A stretch of DNA of 64,000 nt from Geothrix rubra (GTDB taxonomy: Bacteria; Acidobacteriota; Holophagae; Holophagales; Holophagaceae), in the NCBI RefSeq assembly GCF_030268065.1, contig NZ_BSDD01000003.1:124001-188000 (forward strand), written 5' to 3'. A program made the translations under genes and the position numbers. Each line of letters opens with the position of its first letter. Positions within the stretch are counted from its first letter, which is position 1. Under the pieces are notes generated by a model. It had not been told where the DNA came from. It ran no database searches and worked only from the letters and a program-made list of their open reading frames with translations. This document shows, in pieces, positions 45,738 to 54,495 of the stretch.

Positions 45738-46747
45738 GACTCGGAATGATCGGCCTTGGCCGGATGGGCTCCAACATGGTCCGGCGACTGATGCAGGCAG
45801 GCCATGAATGCGTGGTGTTCGATCGCTCGGACGAGGCGGTTCAGGCCATGGTGGAGGCGGGTGCGATCGGAGCCGCCTCGCTGGACGAGCTGGCCGCGAA
45901 GCTGCCGCAACCGCGGGCGGTCTGGCTGATGGTGCCGGCGGCCGGGGTGGACGCCGCCCTGGGGGACCTGGCCCCGCGGCTGGCCCCGGGCGACACCCTC
46001 ATCGACGGGGGCAATTCGTACTATGTCGACGATGTGCGCCGGGCGAAGGAGCTGGAGGCCCGCGGGCTCCACTACATCGACGTGGGCACCAGCGGCGGCG
46101 TGTTCGGCCTCGAGCGCGGCTACTGCCAGATGATCGGGGGGGAGCCGGGGCCCGTGAAGCGCCTCGAACCCATCTTCGCGGCCCTCGCCCCGCCCATGGC
46201 GTCCAGCCCCCGGACGCCCGGGCGGGAGGGGAAGGGCGGCACCGCAGAACGGGGGTACCTCCACTGCGGGGGCGCCGGGGCCGGACACTTCGTGAAGATG
46301 GTCCACAACGGCATCGAGTACGGCCTGATGGCCGCCTACGCCGAGGGCCTCAGCATCCTGCGGCACGCCAATGCCGGCAAGAAGGCGGGCGTGATCGACG
46401 CCGAGACCACGCCCCTGCGCGACCCCGAGCTGTATTCGTACGACTTCGACCTCGCGGACATCGCCGAAGTGTGGCGCCGGGGAAGTGTCATCTCCTCCTG
46501 GCTCCTTGATCTGACGGCACGGGAGCTCCTGGAGCAGCCTGATCTTGCGGGGTTCGCCGGACGCGTCTCCGACTCGGGGGAGGGCCGCTGGACGGTGAAG
46601 GCGGCCATCGACGAATCGGTGCCCACGCCGGTCCTCAGCGCCGCCCTGCACCAGCGCTTCTCCTCCCGGGGCGAAGCGGATTTCGCCGACAAGCTCCTCT
46701 CCGCCATGCGCCACGCCTTCGGGGGTCACCTGGAACGGAAGGAATGA
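45734..46747 (+). CDS. gnd: 6-phosphogluconate dehydrogenase (decarboxylating), short form
   Basis: A 337-aa enzyme of the short GndA/YqeC type, often NAD+-dependent. It has the N-terminal 'MIGLGRMGSNMVRRL', 'LIDGGNSYYVDDVRRA', 'DVGTSGGVFGLERGYCQMIGG' and the catalytic Lys in 'GAGHFVKMVHNGIEYG'. It makes ribulose-5-P, which RpiB and Tkt/Tal in the same operon process. ATG 45734 overlaps the kinase stop by 4 bp. It is the last gene of the operon and converges with the TPM/LemA group. Confidence 0.95.
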   Translation: MRLGMIGLGRMGSNMVRRLMQAGHECVVFDRSDEAVQAMVEAGAIGAASLDELAAKLPQPRAVWLMVPAAGVDAALGDLAPRLAPGDTLIDGGNSYYVDDVRRAKELEARGLHYIDVGTSGGVFGLERGYCQMIGGEPGPVKRLEPIFAALAPPMASSPRTPGREGKGGTAERGYLHCGGAGAGHFVKMVHNGIEYGLMAAYAEGLSILRHANAGKKAGVIDAETTPLRDPELYSYDFDLADIAEVWRRGSVISSWLLDLTARELLEQPDLAGFAGRVSDSGEGRWTVKAAIDESVPTPVLSAALHQRFSSRGEADFADKLLSAMRHAFGGHLERKE

Positions 46748-46806
46748 GAAGGGCCGTGCGAGCCCCGTCCAGCCCCGGGGCCACGCGGGGGTGATCCCGG
46801 GGGGCC

Positions 46807-47253
46807 TCAGTGGAAATCCACATCCTCCGGGAGTTCGTTGCGGTCCGCCGCGCCGGCGGAGGGGAAGTGGGTGGCCAGGCGCTCCCCCACCATGCGGATG
46901 CCCTCCACCAGGCCCTCCGTGAACGCCCCCTTGCGGAAATGGGAGGAGAGGCAGGCCGAGACGTCCTCCCAGAAGGCCTGCCCGACCTTCTCGTGGATGC
47001 CCGAATCGCCCAGGACGGCGAAGCGCCTCCGGCTGGGCACCAGGAAGATGAGCACGCCATTGCGATCGGCCGTGCGCGCCATGCCGAGCCGGCGGAAGGC
47101 CTTCCCGGCGGTCTTCTCCACATCCCCCCAGAAGAAGGACGCCACGGAGACCCGGATCTCCCCGGAGGTGACCCGCTCCGCCTCCTGGATGGCCGCCACG
47201 ACCCGGACCTGGTCCACGCACTTCCTCAGGCTCCTGCGGCTCATGCCCACCAT
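46807..47253 (-). CDS. TPM-domain protein (soluble)
   Basis: A 148-aa protein of the TPM (TLP18.3/Psb32/MOLO-1) domain: 'VVAAIQEAERVTSGEIRVSVASFFWGDVEKTAGKAF' and 'RNGVLIFLVPSRRRFAVLGDSGIHEKVGQAFWEDV'. It has no signal peptide. ATG 47253 has GGAGGG upstream. It follows an exported TPM protein and LemA in the same direction, a common trio thought to act at the membrane, though the biochemical function is unclear. Confidence 0.88.
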   Translation of the reverse strand: MVGMSRRSLRKCVDQVRVVAAIQEAERVTSGEIRVSVASFFWGDVEKTAGKAFRRLGMARTADRNGVLIFLVPSRRRFAVLGDSGIHEKVGQAFWEDVSACLSSHFRKGAFTEGLVEGIRMVGERLATHFPSAGAADRNELPEDVDFH

Positions 47254-47269
47254 GGGGACCCTCCGTCGC

Positions 47270-48007
47270 TCACCATGATCCCGATGCCCCCCCGCCGCCG
47301 GACCGGCCGCCACCCCCGGACCAGCCGCCGCCGCCTCCGCCGCTCCCTCCCCCGCCGCGACCTCCGGACAGCATGTTGAACAGGAGCCAGATCGCCAGGC
47401 CCGGGTGGGTGATGGCCAAGGCCAGGAAACCGAGGCCCAGCAACCCCACGACGATCCAGCCCCCGGGCCCGAGGGGTTGGCTCCCCCCGCGGCCCCGCTC
47501 CTGGGGCTGCCGGGCGGAGGCGTCGCCCCCCACCACCTTCAGGATGCGATCCACCCCCGCGTTGAGGGCCCCGTCGGCATCCCCGGCCGCGAGCCCGGGC
47601 AGGATCGTCTCCCGGATGATCCGCGAGGCCACGAGGTCCGGCACCTGGCCCTCCAGGCCGTAGCCCACCTCCAGCCGGACCTTCCGGTCCTCCGTGAAGA
47701 CGAAGAGCACCAGGCCGTCATCCAGGCCCTCGCGGCCCACCTTCCAGGCGGCGAAGGCCCGCACGGTCCAGTCCTCCAGCGGATCCCCGCCGGTGGTCTT
47801 CCCGATCCACACCAGCACCTGGTGGCCGGTGCTGGCCTGGTAGGCCTTCAGGCGCTGGTCCAGCCCTTCCCGCGCGGCCGGGGAGAGGAGGCTGGGACCA
47901 TCGGTCACCCAGCGGGTGGGCGGGGGCGGTGCCGCCGGCTGGGCCCCCAGGCGCAGCCCGCCCCAGAGACCCGCGATCAGACCGAGGAGGACAAGGAGTC
48001 GCCGCAT
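47270..48007 (-). CDS. Exported TPM-domain membrane protein (YgcG-like)
   Basis: A 245-aa protein: a signal peptide (about 1-22), the TPM domain at about 32-165 ('VTDGPSLLSPAAREGLDQRLKAYQ', 'GLDDGLVLFVFTEDRKVRLEVGYGLEG'), a linker, two membrane segments (about 183-217) and a Gly/Ser-rich tail ending in 'GGGGASGSW', as in many YgcG-family proteins. It lies 12 bp after the lemA-like gene. Its exact role is unknown. Confidence 0.9.
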   Translation of the reverse strand: MRRLLVLLGLIAGLWGGLRLGAQPAAPPPPTRWVTDGPSLLSPAAREGLDQRLKAYQASTGHQVLVWIGKTTGGDPLEDWTVRAFAAWKVGREGLDDGLVLFVFTEDRKVRLEVGYGLEGQVPDLVASRIIRETILPGLAAGDADGALNAGVDRILKVVGGDASARQPQERGRGGSQPLGPGGWIVVGLLGLGFLALAITHPGLAIWLLFNMLSGGRGGGGSGGGGGGWSGGGGRSGGGGASGSW

Positions 48008-48019
48008 GGGCGCGGCGGG

Positions 48020-48631
48020 CTAGAAGGCGACCTTGGGCGCCGTCTCGGCCCCGGCCTGGGCCTTGAAGTAGGGGCGTTCCCGGAAGCGCTCGCCGAAGAA
48101 GCCCGCCAGCAGGACCGTCGGGAAGCTGTTGCGGCGCGTGTTGAAGGCCTGGGCCGCCTGGTTGAAGCGCATGCGCTCCACGGCGATGCGGTTCTCGGTG
48201 CCCTCCAGCTGGGCCTGCAGGTCCCGGAAGTTCTGGGTTGCCTTGAGGTCGGGGTACTTCTCCACCACCACGAGCAGTCGGGAGAGCGCCGAACCCAGAC
48301 CGTCCTGCGCCTGCTGGAACCGGGCCATGGCCTCGGGGGAGGCCGGGGCCTGGCTGCCCATGGAGACCTGGCCCACCTTGGCCCGGGCCTCGGTCACGGC
48401 CAGGAAGGTGTCCTTCTCGAAGGCCGCGGCACCCTTCACCGTCTCCACCAGGTTCGGCACCAGGTCCGCCCGCCGCTGGTAGACGTTCTCCACCTGGCCC
48501 CACTGGGCATCCACGGCCTGACTGAGGCTGTTCAGGGAGTTGTACGCCCCCATCGTGCCCATGCCGATCACCACCAGCAGCACCACCACCAGTCCGCCAC
48601 ACCCCAGTGCGATCTTTCCGCCCAAGCCCAT
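48020..48631 (-). CDS. lemA: LemA-family protein
   Basis: A 203-aa LemA protein: one N-terminal membrane anchor (about 7-30) then a long helical bundle with 'YNSLNSLSQAVDAQWGQVENVYQRRADLVPNLVETVKG' and 'YPDLKATQNFRDLQAQLEGTENRIAVERMRFNQA', the family signatures. It is the first gene of the lemA-TPM-TPM unit. ATG 48631 has GGAGGAA directly upstream. A longer in-frame extension to 48889 would overlap the universal stress gene antisense and is rejected. Confidence 0.94.
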   Translation of the reverse strand: MGLGGKIALGCGGLVVVLLVVIGMGTMGAYNSLNSLSQAVDAQWGQVENVYQRRADLVPNLVETVKGAAAFEKDTFLAVTEARAKVGQVSMGSQAPASPEAMARFQQAQDGLGSALSRLLVVVEKYPDLKATQNFRDLQAQLEGTENRIAVERMRFNQAAQAFNTRRNSFPTVLLAGFFGERFRERPYFKAQAGAETAPKVAF

Positions 48632-48782
48632 GGTTCCTCCCGATGCATGCCCCGTCAGGATACTCGTCGGTGCCACCGGGAGGCGCCCGGCCTTCGCGAA
48701 CCCGGCCGATTCCTCCTTTCCTGCGCGCCATTTCCGGGCGGGACGGAGCCGAGTGCCTACTTTTGAGGATGAGGAGGTCGCC

Positions 48783-49211
48783 ATGTTCAACCGGGTCCTC
48801 GTGGGGATCGATTTCTCGCCCGCCAGCCGGCGGGCCTTGGCGCGCGGGGCGATCCTCGCCCAGGAGCTGAACCTGCCGCTGGTGGCCATGCACGTGGTGG
48901 AGAACGCGAAGCCTCCCTTCTACGCCGCCTACGCGCCGCTCGGCGATCCGGGCTGGTTCCGCGAGGTGGAGCCCATGGCGCACAAGAAACTGACCGAATG
49001 GCTGGCGCCCTACCCGTCCGCCCGGGGCATGGTCGCCAGCGGCAGCCCCGGGGAGTCGCTCATGGCCGAGGCCGACCCCGACACCCTGCTCGTGGTGGGC
49101 CAGGTGGGGCACAACGCCCTGGAGCACCTCCTGTTCGGGAGCACGGCCAACCGGGTGGTCCACCACGCCGTCTGCGACGTGCTGGTGGTGCGGGAATCCG
49201 AGCCCCGGTAG
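48783..49211 (+). CDS. Universal stress protein (UspA family)
   Basis: A 142-aa Usp with 'RVLVGIDFSPASRRALARGA' at the N terminus and the nucleotide-binding G-2x-G-9x-GS-like motif 'GQVGHNALEHLLFGSTANRV' followed by 'VCDVLVVRE'. It probably binds ATP. It has a strong AGGAGG before ATG 48783 and an upstream TACTTT -10-like box near 48758. It is a single gene, divergent from lemA. Confidence 0.93.
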   Translation: MFNRVLVGIDFSPASRRALARGAILAQELNLPLVAMHVVENAKPPFYAAYAPLGDPGWFREVEPMAHKKLTEWLAPYPSARGMVASGSPGESLMAEADPDTLLVVGQVGHNALEHLLFGSTANRVVHHAVCDVLVVRESEPR

Positions 49212-49284
49212 GGCCCGCCGACACAGCCCTCGCAGCACGAGGTCTTTCCGCTATGATCCTTCGGATATCCGCCGAAGGAGTTCC

Positions 49285-52200
49285 ATGCTGCGCCGCACGC
49301 GACTCGCCCTCCTGGTCCTGGCCGCCTCGCTGGCCTCCGCCCAGGTGGATCCCGCAGGGTTCCAGGGCCTCCACTGGCGCATGATCGGCCCCTTCCGGGG
49401 CGGGCGGGTCCTGGCCGTGACGGGCGTGCCGGGCCAGCCCGAGCGCTTCTACTTCGGCGCCGTGAACGGCGGCCTCTGGGAGACCCGGGACACCGGGCGC
49501 ACCTGGCAGCCGGTCTTCGATGGCCAGCCCAACGGCAGCATCGGCGCCGTGGCCGTGGCGCCCTCGAACCCGGACGTGCTCTACGTGGGCACCGGCGAGG
49601 CGGACATGCGTTCGGACATCTCCCAGGGTGACGGGGTGTACCGCTCCGCGGACGGGGGCCGGACCTGGGCCCGCACCGGCCTGGAGGACAGCCAGCAGAT
49701 CGGCCGCATCCTCGTGGACCCGCGGGACGCCGACCGCGCCTTCGTGGCCGCCCTGGGCCATCCCTACGGCCCCAACGCCCAGCGGGGCGTGTTCCGCACC
49801 ACGGATGGCGGGCGCACCTGGACGAAGGTGCTGGGCCCCGACGACGCCACCGGCGCCATCGACCTGGCCTTCGAGCCGGGGAACCCCCAGGTGCTCTACG
49901 CCGCCCTGTGGCAGGCCCGGCGCACGCCCTGGAGCATCTACCCGCCCCTGGAGGGGCCGGGCTCGGGCCTCTGGAAATCCGAGGATGGCGGCGACCACTG
50001 GACCCGCATCGAAGGCGGCGGCTTCCCGGCGAAGGTGGGCCGCATCGGCCTGGCGCTCTCCGCGGCCGCGCCCCGCCGCGTGTACGCCCTGGTGGACGGG
50101 CCGGAGGGCGGGCTCTACCGCTCCGAGGACGCCGGGGGGCACTGGACAAGGACCACCGCCGACAGCCGCCTCTGGGCCCGGGGCTGGTACTTCGGCCGGA
50201 TCACGGCGGATCCCGCGGACGCGGACCGGATCTACGTCATGAACACCATCCTCCTGCGCTCGGACGACGGCGGGCATCGCTTCCTCGCCCAGAGCGGGGA
50301 CTTCACGGGCGACGACTTCCACGAGCTGTGGATCGATCCCGCCGATCCCCGGCGGCAGATCGTGGGCTCGGACCAGGGGGCCCAGGTCACCGTGAACGGT
50401 GGCCGGACCTGGAGCTCGCGGCTGAACCAGCCCACGGCGCAGATCTACCACGTGGCCACGGACCGCGGCTTCCCCTACCGCGTCTACGGCGCCCAGCAGG
50501 ACTCCGGGGCCGTGGGCCTCCCCAGCCTCACCACCTTCCACGGCACCCTCAGCCTGGAGCAGTTCCACGAGATCACCGCCGGCGGCGAATCCGGCATGAT
50601 CGCACCCGATCCGGACGATCCCTCGATCGTCTACGGCGGCACCGTGGACAAGCTGGACCTGCGGACGGAACAGACCCGCTCCGTGGATCCCACCCTGGCC
50701 ACGCCGGACCTCCACCGGCGGGCCTGGACCCTGCCCCTGGCCTTCTCCCGGAAGGGCCCGAAGGCGCTCTACTTCGGCAACCAGCGGCTCTACCGCACCC
50801 GCGACGGCGGCGAGCACTGGGATGCCGTCAGCCCGGACCTGACCCGGCCCGCGCCCGGCGCGCCGCCCTCGCTGAAGGCGGAGGGCATGACCTCCGATGC
50901 CGGCGCCGATCCTCGCCGCGCCGTGATCTACGCCATCGCTCCCTCGCCGAGGGACGGGAAGCTGCTCTGGGTGGGCACGGACGACGGCCTGGTGTGGCGC
51001 AGCGCGGACGGCGGCGTCCACTGGAACGACGTCACCCCGCCGGACCTCACGCCCTGGTCCAAGATCGCCGGGCTCGAGGCCTCCCCCTTCGACGCGGGCA
51101 CTGCCTACCTCGCGGTGGACCGCCACCGGATCGAGGACCGGGATCCCCACCTCTTCCGCACCCGCGACGGGGGGCGGCACTGGACCGCCATCACGACGGG
51201 CCTGCCGGAGGGCGAGTTCGTGAACGCGGTGCGCGAGGATCCCGCGCGGCGGGGCCTGCTCTACGCCGCCACCGAGCTGGGGGTCCACGTCTCCTTCGAC
51301 GACGGGGACCACTGGCAGCCCCTGCGGCTCAACCTGCCGCCCATCTCCGTCCGCGACCTCGAGGTCCATGGGGAGGACCTGGTCATCGCCACCCACGGCC
51401 GCGGCTTCTGGATCCTGGATGGGCTCGGCCCCCTGCGCCAGGTAGAGGCCGGGGCGCTCCGGACGCGCCTCCTCCGGCCCGCCACGGCCCTCCGGCTGCG
51501 TCCCGCCCAGTTCACCGGCACGCCCATGACCAAGGACGAACCCACCGCCCCGAATCCCCCCTTCGGCGCCTGGATCGACTACGTGCTGGCCGCCGTCCCC
51601 CACGGTCCCATCACCCTGGAGGTCCGCGGGGCCGGGGGGAGCCTCCTGCGGCGCTACACCAGCACGGACCAGCCGGCGCCGGTGGACCCCGCCACGGCCC
51701 ACGCCGCCCCCGAGTGGATCGTCCGCCCCAGCACCCTGGCGACCACGCCCGGCATGCACCGCTTCGTGTGGCCCCTCCGCCGGGCCCTTCCGCCGGAGCT
51801 CTCCCACGGCAACCCCTTTGCCGACGGCCTCTGGGTTCCTCCGGGACGCTACGAAGTGACGCTCACGGTCGATGGCCGCACCTATCGCCAGCCGCTCCGC
51901 ATCGCGCCCGACCCCCGCATGAAGCTGCCCGCAACGGCCTACGCCAGGCAGTTCGCCCTGGCCCGCCGCATCGAGGCGGCCCAGGCGAGGTTGGCCCAGG
52001 CCCAGGCCGAGGCCCAGGCCCTGCACCGGGCCCTGGCCCTCCGGATGGCCTCGTCGGGATCCCCCGCGGAGCTCCGCCGCCTGGACCAGGACGTCACCGC
52101 CCTGGTGGGCCTTCCCGCCACCGCCAACCCCGCCAATTCCTGGGCCGCCCCCGTGACCGGCCTCCAGACCTTCCGCTACCTCGAGGGGGCGCTGGGCCAG

Positions 52201-52386
52201 TTGCTCCACGCCGTGGACGGCGCCGACGCCGCTCCCTCCCCGGACGCGATCAAGGGATGCGAACGGCAGGAATCCCTGCTCGCCACCACGCTTGCCACCT
52301 GGGAGCACCTGCGTCGCCGGGGGCTCGCCCTGGGGGCCGATCCACATCCGAAGCTGGACAGCCCCCCGCGGGGAACGCACATTTAG
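49285..52386 (+). CDS. Large exported BNR/VPS10-type beta-propeller protein
   Basis: A 1033-aa protein with a signal peptide (about 1-19). It has repeated Asp-box (BNR) motifs of the S/T-x-D-x-G-x-T-W kind ('RSADGGRTWAR', 'RTTDGGRTWTK', 'KSEDGGDHWTR', 'RSEDAGGHWTR', 'RTRDGGEHWDA', 'RSADGGVHWND', 'RTRDGGRHWTA'), indicating a large propeller similar to the sortilin/VPS10 fold. The C-terminal ~250 residues form a separate region with an Ala/Gln-rich coiled coil (about 890-915). Such proteins are often labelled glycosyl hydrolase, but no catalytic residues are visible. It probably acts at the cell surface. TATGAT at 49252-49257 and GGAG precede the ATG. Confidence 0.9.
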   Translation: MLRRTRLALLVLAASLASAQVDPAGFQGLHWRMIGPFRGGRVLAVTGVPGQPERFYFGAVNGGLWETRDTGRTWQPVFDGQPNGSIGAVAVAPSNPDVLYVGTGEADMRSDISQGDGVYRSADGGRTWARTGLEDSQQIGRILVDPRDADRAFVAALGHPYGPNAQRGVFRTTDGGRTWTKVLGPDDATGAIDLAFEPGNPQVLYAALWQARRTPWSIYPPLEGPGSGLWKSEDGGDHWTRIEGGGFPAKVGRIGLALSAAAPRRVYALVDGPEGGLYRSEDAGGHWTRTTADSRLWARGWYFGRITADPADADRIYVMNTILLRSDDGGHRFLAQSGDFTGDDFHELWIDPADPRRQIVGSDQGAQVTVNGGRTWSSRLNQPTAQIYHVATDRGFPYRVYGAQQDSGAVGLPSLTTFHGTLSLEQFHEITAGGESGMIAPDPDDPSIVYGGTVDKLDLRTEQTRSVDPTLATPDLHRRAWTLPLAFSRKGPKALYFGNQRLYRTRDGGEHWDAVSPDLTRPAPGAPPSLKAEGMTSDAGADPRRAVIYAIAPSPRDGKLLWVGTDDGLVWRSADGGVHWNDVTPPDLTPWSKIAGLEASPFDAGTAYLAVDRHRIEDRDPHLFRTRDGGRHWTAITTGLPEGEFVNAVREDPARRGLLYAATELGVHVSFDDGDHWQPLRLNLPPISVRDLEVHGEDLVIATHGRGFWILDGLGPLRQVEAGALRTRLLRPATALRLRPAQFTGTPMTKDEPTAPNPPFGAWIDYVLAAVPHGPITLEVRGAGGSLLRRYTSTDQPAPVDPATAHAAPEWIVRPSTLATTPGMHRFVWPLRRALPPELSHGNPFADGLWVPPGRYEVTLTVDGRTYRQPLRIAPDPRMKLPATAYARQFALARRIEAAQARLAQAQAEAQALHRALALRMASSGSPAELRRLDQDVTALVGLPATANPANSWAAPVTGLQTFRYLEGALGQLLHAVDGADAAPSPDAIKGCERQESLLATTLATWEHLRRRGLALGADPHPKLDSPPRGTHI

Positions 52387-52458
52387 CTGCTGCCCGGTTG
52401 ACAGACCACCCGCCCCGTCCGGTGCGCGTTCCCGGCTCCTGAGGAAGGTGAGACAGGC

Positions 52459-52482
52459 CCTTCACGGTCGCGACCGTGAAGG
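52459..52482. promoter_or_regulatory. Perfect 24-bp palindrome upstream of malic enzyme
   Basis: CCTTCACGGTCG (52459-52470) is followed directly by its exact reverse complement CGACCGTGAAGG (52471-52482). It is 31 bp before the malic enzyme ATG and 73 bp after the stop of the previous gene. It could be an operator for a dimeric regulator or, as RNA, a terminator hairpin with a weak TTT tail. Confidence 0.55.
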
Positions 52483-52513
52483 TTTGCTCTGCATCCGACG
52501 AGGGAGGCCCGCC

Positions 52514-54274
52514 ATGGAACGCTACGACCTGAGAACCGAACCCAGCGGCCGGAAGCGGCTGGCGGTGCCCTACCGGGGCGCCCGGCTCCTGCGCCACCCC
52601 ATGTACACGAAGGGGACGGCCTTCACCCAGGAGGAGCGGGTGTCCCTCGGGCTCGAAGGCCTGCTGCCCCATTCCGTGACCACCCTCGAACAGCAGTCCA
52701 GGCGCGTCTACGCCAGCATCCAGCGGAAGACGGATCCCCTTGAGAAGTACATCGGCCTGGCCGCCCTCCAGGATCGCAATGAGTACCTGTTCTACCGGGT
52801 GCTCATCGACCACATCCAGGAGTTCCTGCCCATCGTCTACACCCCCACGGTGGGCCGGGCCTGCCAGGAGTTCAGCCACATCTTCCGCCGGGCCCGGGGC
52901 CTGTGGATCACGCCCGAGCATCGGGGGCAGATCGCCGATGTCCTGAAGAACGCCCCCTTCGAGGACATCCGCCTGATCGTCGTCACCGACAATGAGCGCA
53001 TCCTCGGCCTGGGCGACCAGGGCGTGGGCGGCATGGGCATCCCCATCGGGAAGCTGGCCCTCTACACCGCCGCGGCCGGCATCCCGCCCTGGCAGACGCT
53101 GCCCATCAGCCTGGACGTCGGCACGGACAACATGGACCTCCTCGACGACGAGTTCTACCTGGGCTGGCGCGCCCCCCGGCTCCGGGGACCGGAATACGAC
53201 TCGCTGGTGGAGGAGTTCGTCCAGGCGGTGAAGCGCGTCTTCCCCAGGGCCCTGCTCCAGTGGGAGGACTTCAAGAAGCTCAACGCCTTCCGCCTGCTCG
53301 ATCGCTACCGGAAGACCCTCCCGAGCTTCAACGACGACATCCAGGGCACCGCCGCGGTGGGCGTGGCGGCCCTCCTCGCCGGTTCCCGGGCCACGGGCAT
53401 CCCCCTGCGGCAGCAGCGGGTCCTCTTCTTCGGCTCGGGTGCGGCGGGCATCGGGATCGGGCGCCTCGTGCGGGAGACCCTGCGCGGGGAAGGGCTCGAA
53501 GGCGAGGCCCTGACCACCGCCACCGCCCACCTGGACCTCCAGGGCCTGCTCATGGATGACGACCCCATGCTGGATCCCGTGCAGCGGGCCTTCGCCTGGC
53601 CGGCCGAACTGGCGGACCGGATGGGCCTGGTCCCGGACCGGCGCCGCGACCTCGAGGCCGTGATCCGCGCCTACCAGCCCACCGTGCTCATCGGCGTGTC
53701 GGCCAGTCCCGGGGCCTTCACGGAAGGCGCCATCCGCGAGATGGCCCGCCATACCGTGCGCCCGCTGGTCCTGGCGCTCTCCAACCCCACGAGCAAGGCT
53801 GAGGCCAAACCGGAGGACATCCTCGCCTGGAGCGAGGGCCGGGCCCTGGTCGCCACCGGAAGCCCCTCCGATGCCGTGACCTTCGAAGGCCGCGTGCATC
53901 GCATCGGCCAAGGGAACAACGTCTTCATCTTCCCCGGGGTGGGCCTGGGGGCGCTGGTCTCGGAGGCCCGGGAGGTGACGGACGGGATGTTCGCCGCAGC
54001 GGCCCGGCAGCTCGCGCGGGAGGTCCGGGACGATGACCTGGAGGCCGGCAGCCTCTTCCCGTCCACCGCCCGCATCCGGGACATCACCGCCCACGTGGCC
54101 GAAGCCGTGGTGCGGGAGGCGCGCGACTCCGGCGTGGCGAACCGGCCCCTGGAGGATGGCCTCATTCCCGGGGTCCTGGCCGAGGCGATCTGGAATCCCA
54201 CGTCCTACCTGCCTTCGGATCCGGCGCCCCTGCGCCCGGCGGGTACGGAAGCCTCCATGCCGATCTTCGTCTGA
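52514..54274 (+). CDS. NAD-dependent malic enzyme
   Basis: A 586-aa large-type malic enzyme (MaeA/SfcA, also eukaryote-like) that decarboxylates malate to pyruvate. The motifs are 'FYRVLIDHIQEFLPIVYTPTVG' with the Tyr, 'LGDQGVGGMGIPIGKLALY' with the catalytic Lys, the metal acids in 'WEDFKKLNAF' and 'SFNDDIQGTAAV', the dinucleotide motif 'FFGSGAAGIGIGRL' and 'LALSNPTSKAEA'. ATG 52514 is preceded by GAGGG; longer frames upstream are inside the preceding gene's end. Cofactor preference (NAD or NADP) is inferred from the family. Confidence 0.95.
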   Translation: MERYDLRTEPSGRKRLAVPYRGARLLRHPMYTKGTAFTQEERVSLGLEGLLPHSVTTLEQQSRRVYASIQRKTDPLEKYIGLAALQDRNEYLFYRVLIDHIQEFLPIVYTPTVGRACQEFSHIFRRARGLWITPEHRGQIADVLKNAPFEDIRLIVVTDNERILGLGDQGVGGMGIPIGKLALYTAAAGIPPWQTLPISLDVGTDNMDLLDDEFYLGWRAPRLRGPEYDSLVEEFVQAVKRVFPRALLQWEDFKKLNAFRLLDRYRKTLPSFNDDIQGTAAVGVAALLAGSRATGIPLRQQRVLFFGSGAAGIGIGRLVRETLRGEGLEGEALTTATAHLDLQGLLMDDDPMLDPVQRAFAWPAELADRMGLVPDRRRDLEAVIRAYQPTVLIGVSASPGAFTEGAIREMARHTVRPLVLALSNPTSKAEAKPEDILAWSEGRALVATGSPSDAVTFEGRVHRIGQGNNVFIFPGVGLGALVSEAREVTDGMFAAAARQLAREVRDDDLEAGSLFPSTARIRDITAHVAEAVVREARDSGVANRPLEDGLIPGVLAEAIWNPTSYLPSDPAPLRPAGTEASMPIFV

Positions 54275-54284
54275 AGGGGGCTAC

Positions 54285-54488
54285 TCAGGGGCGAGTCTGC
54301 CCCTTCTGTTCCAGGGCGATCCGGATGGCCTCGAACCGGGCCACGTCGCATCCCCCTGCGCGGCAGGAACCGCAGGATCCGCCGCTGGCGCAGCCTCCGC
54401 GTCCCAGCAGGGTGCGGAGGAGTCCGCGCCCGAACCAGAGGGCCGCCGCGAGCACCATTCCCATTGCGATGAGGTTCTGGAGGTTCAT
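54285..54488 (-). CDS. FeoB-associated Cys-rich membrane protein
   Basis: A 67-aa protein with one membrane segment (about 4-24) followed by a Gly/Cys patch 'GGCASGGSCGSCRAGGC' holding four Cys. This is the standard small FeoB-associated Cys-rich protein found after feoB, thought to bind iron or sense its state, in place of FeoC. It starts 7 bp after the feoB stop; ATG 54488 has GAGG upstream, and GTG 54494 is an alternative. Confidence 0.85.
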   Translation of the reverse strand: MNLQNLIAMGMVLAAALWFGRGLLRTLLGRGGCASGGSCGSCRAGGCDVARFEAIRIALEQKGQTRP

Positions 54489-54495
54489 GGCCACC

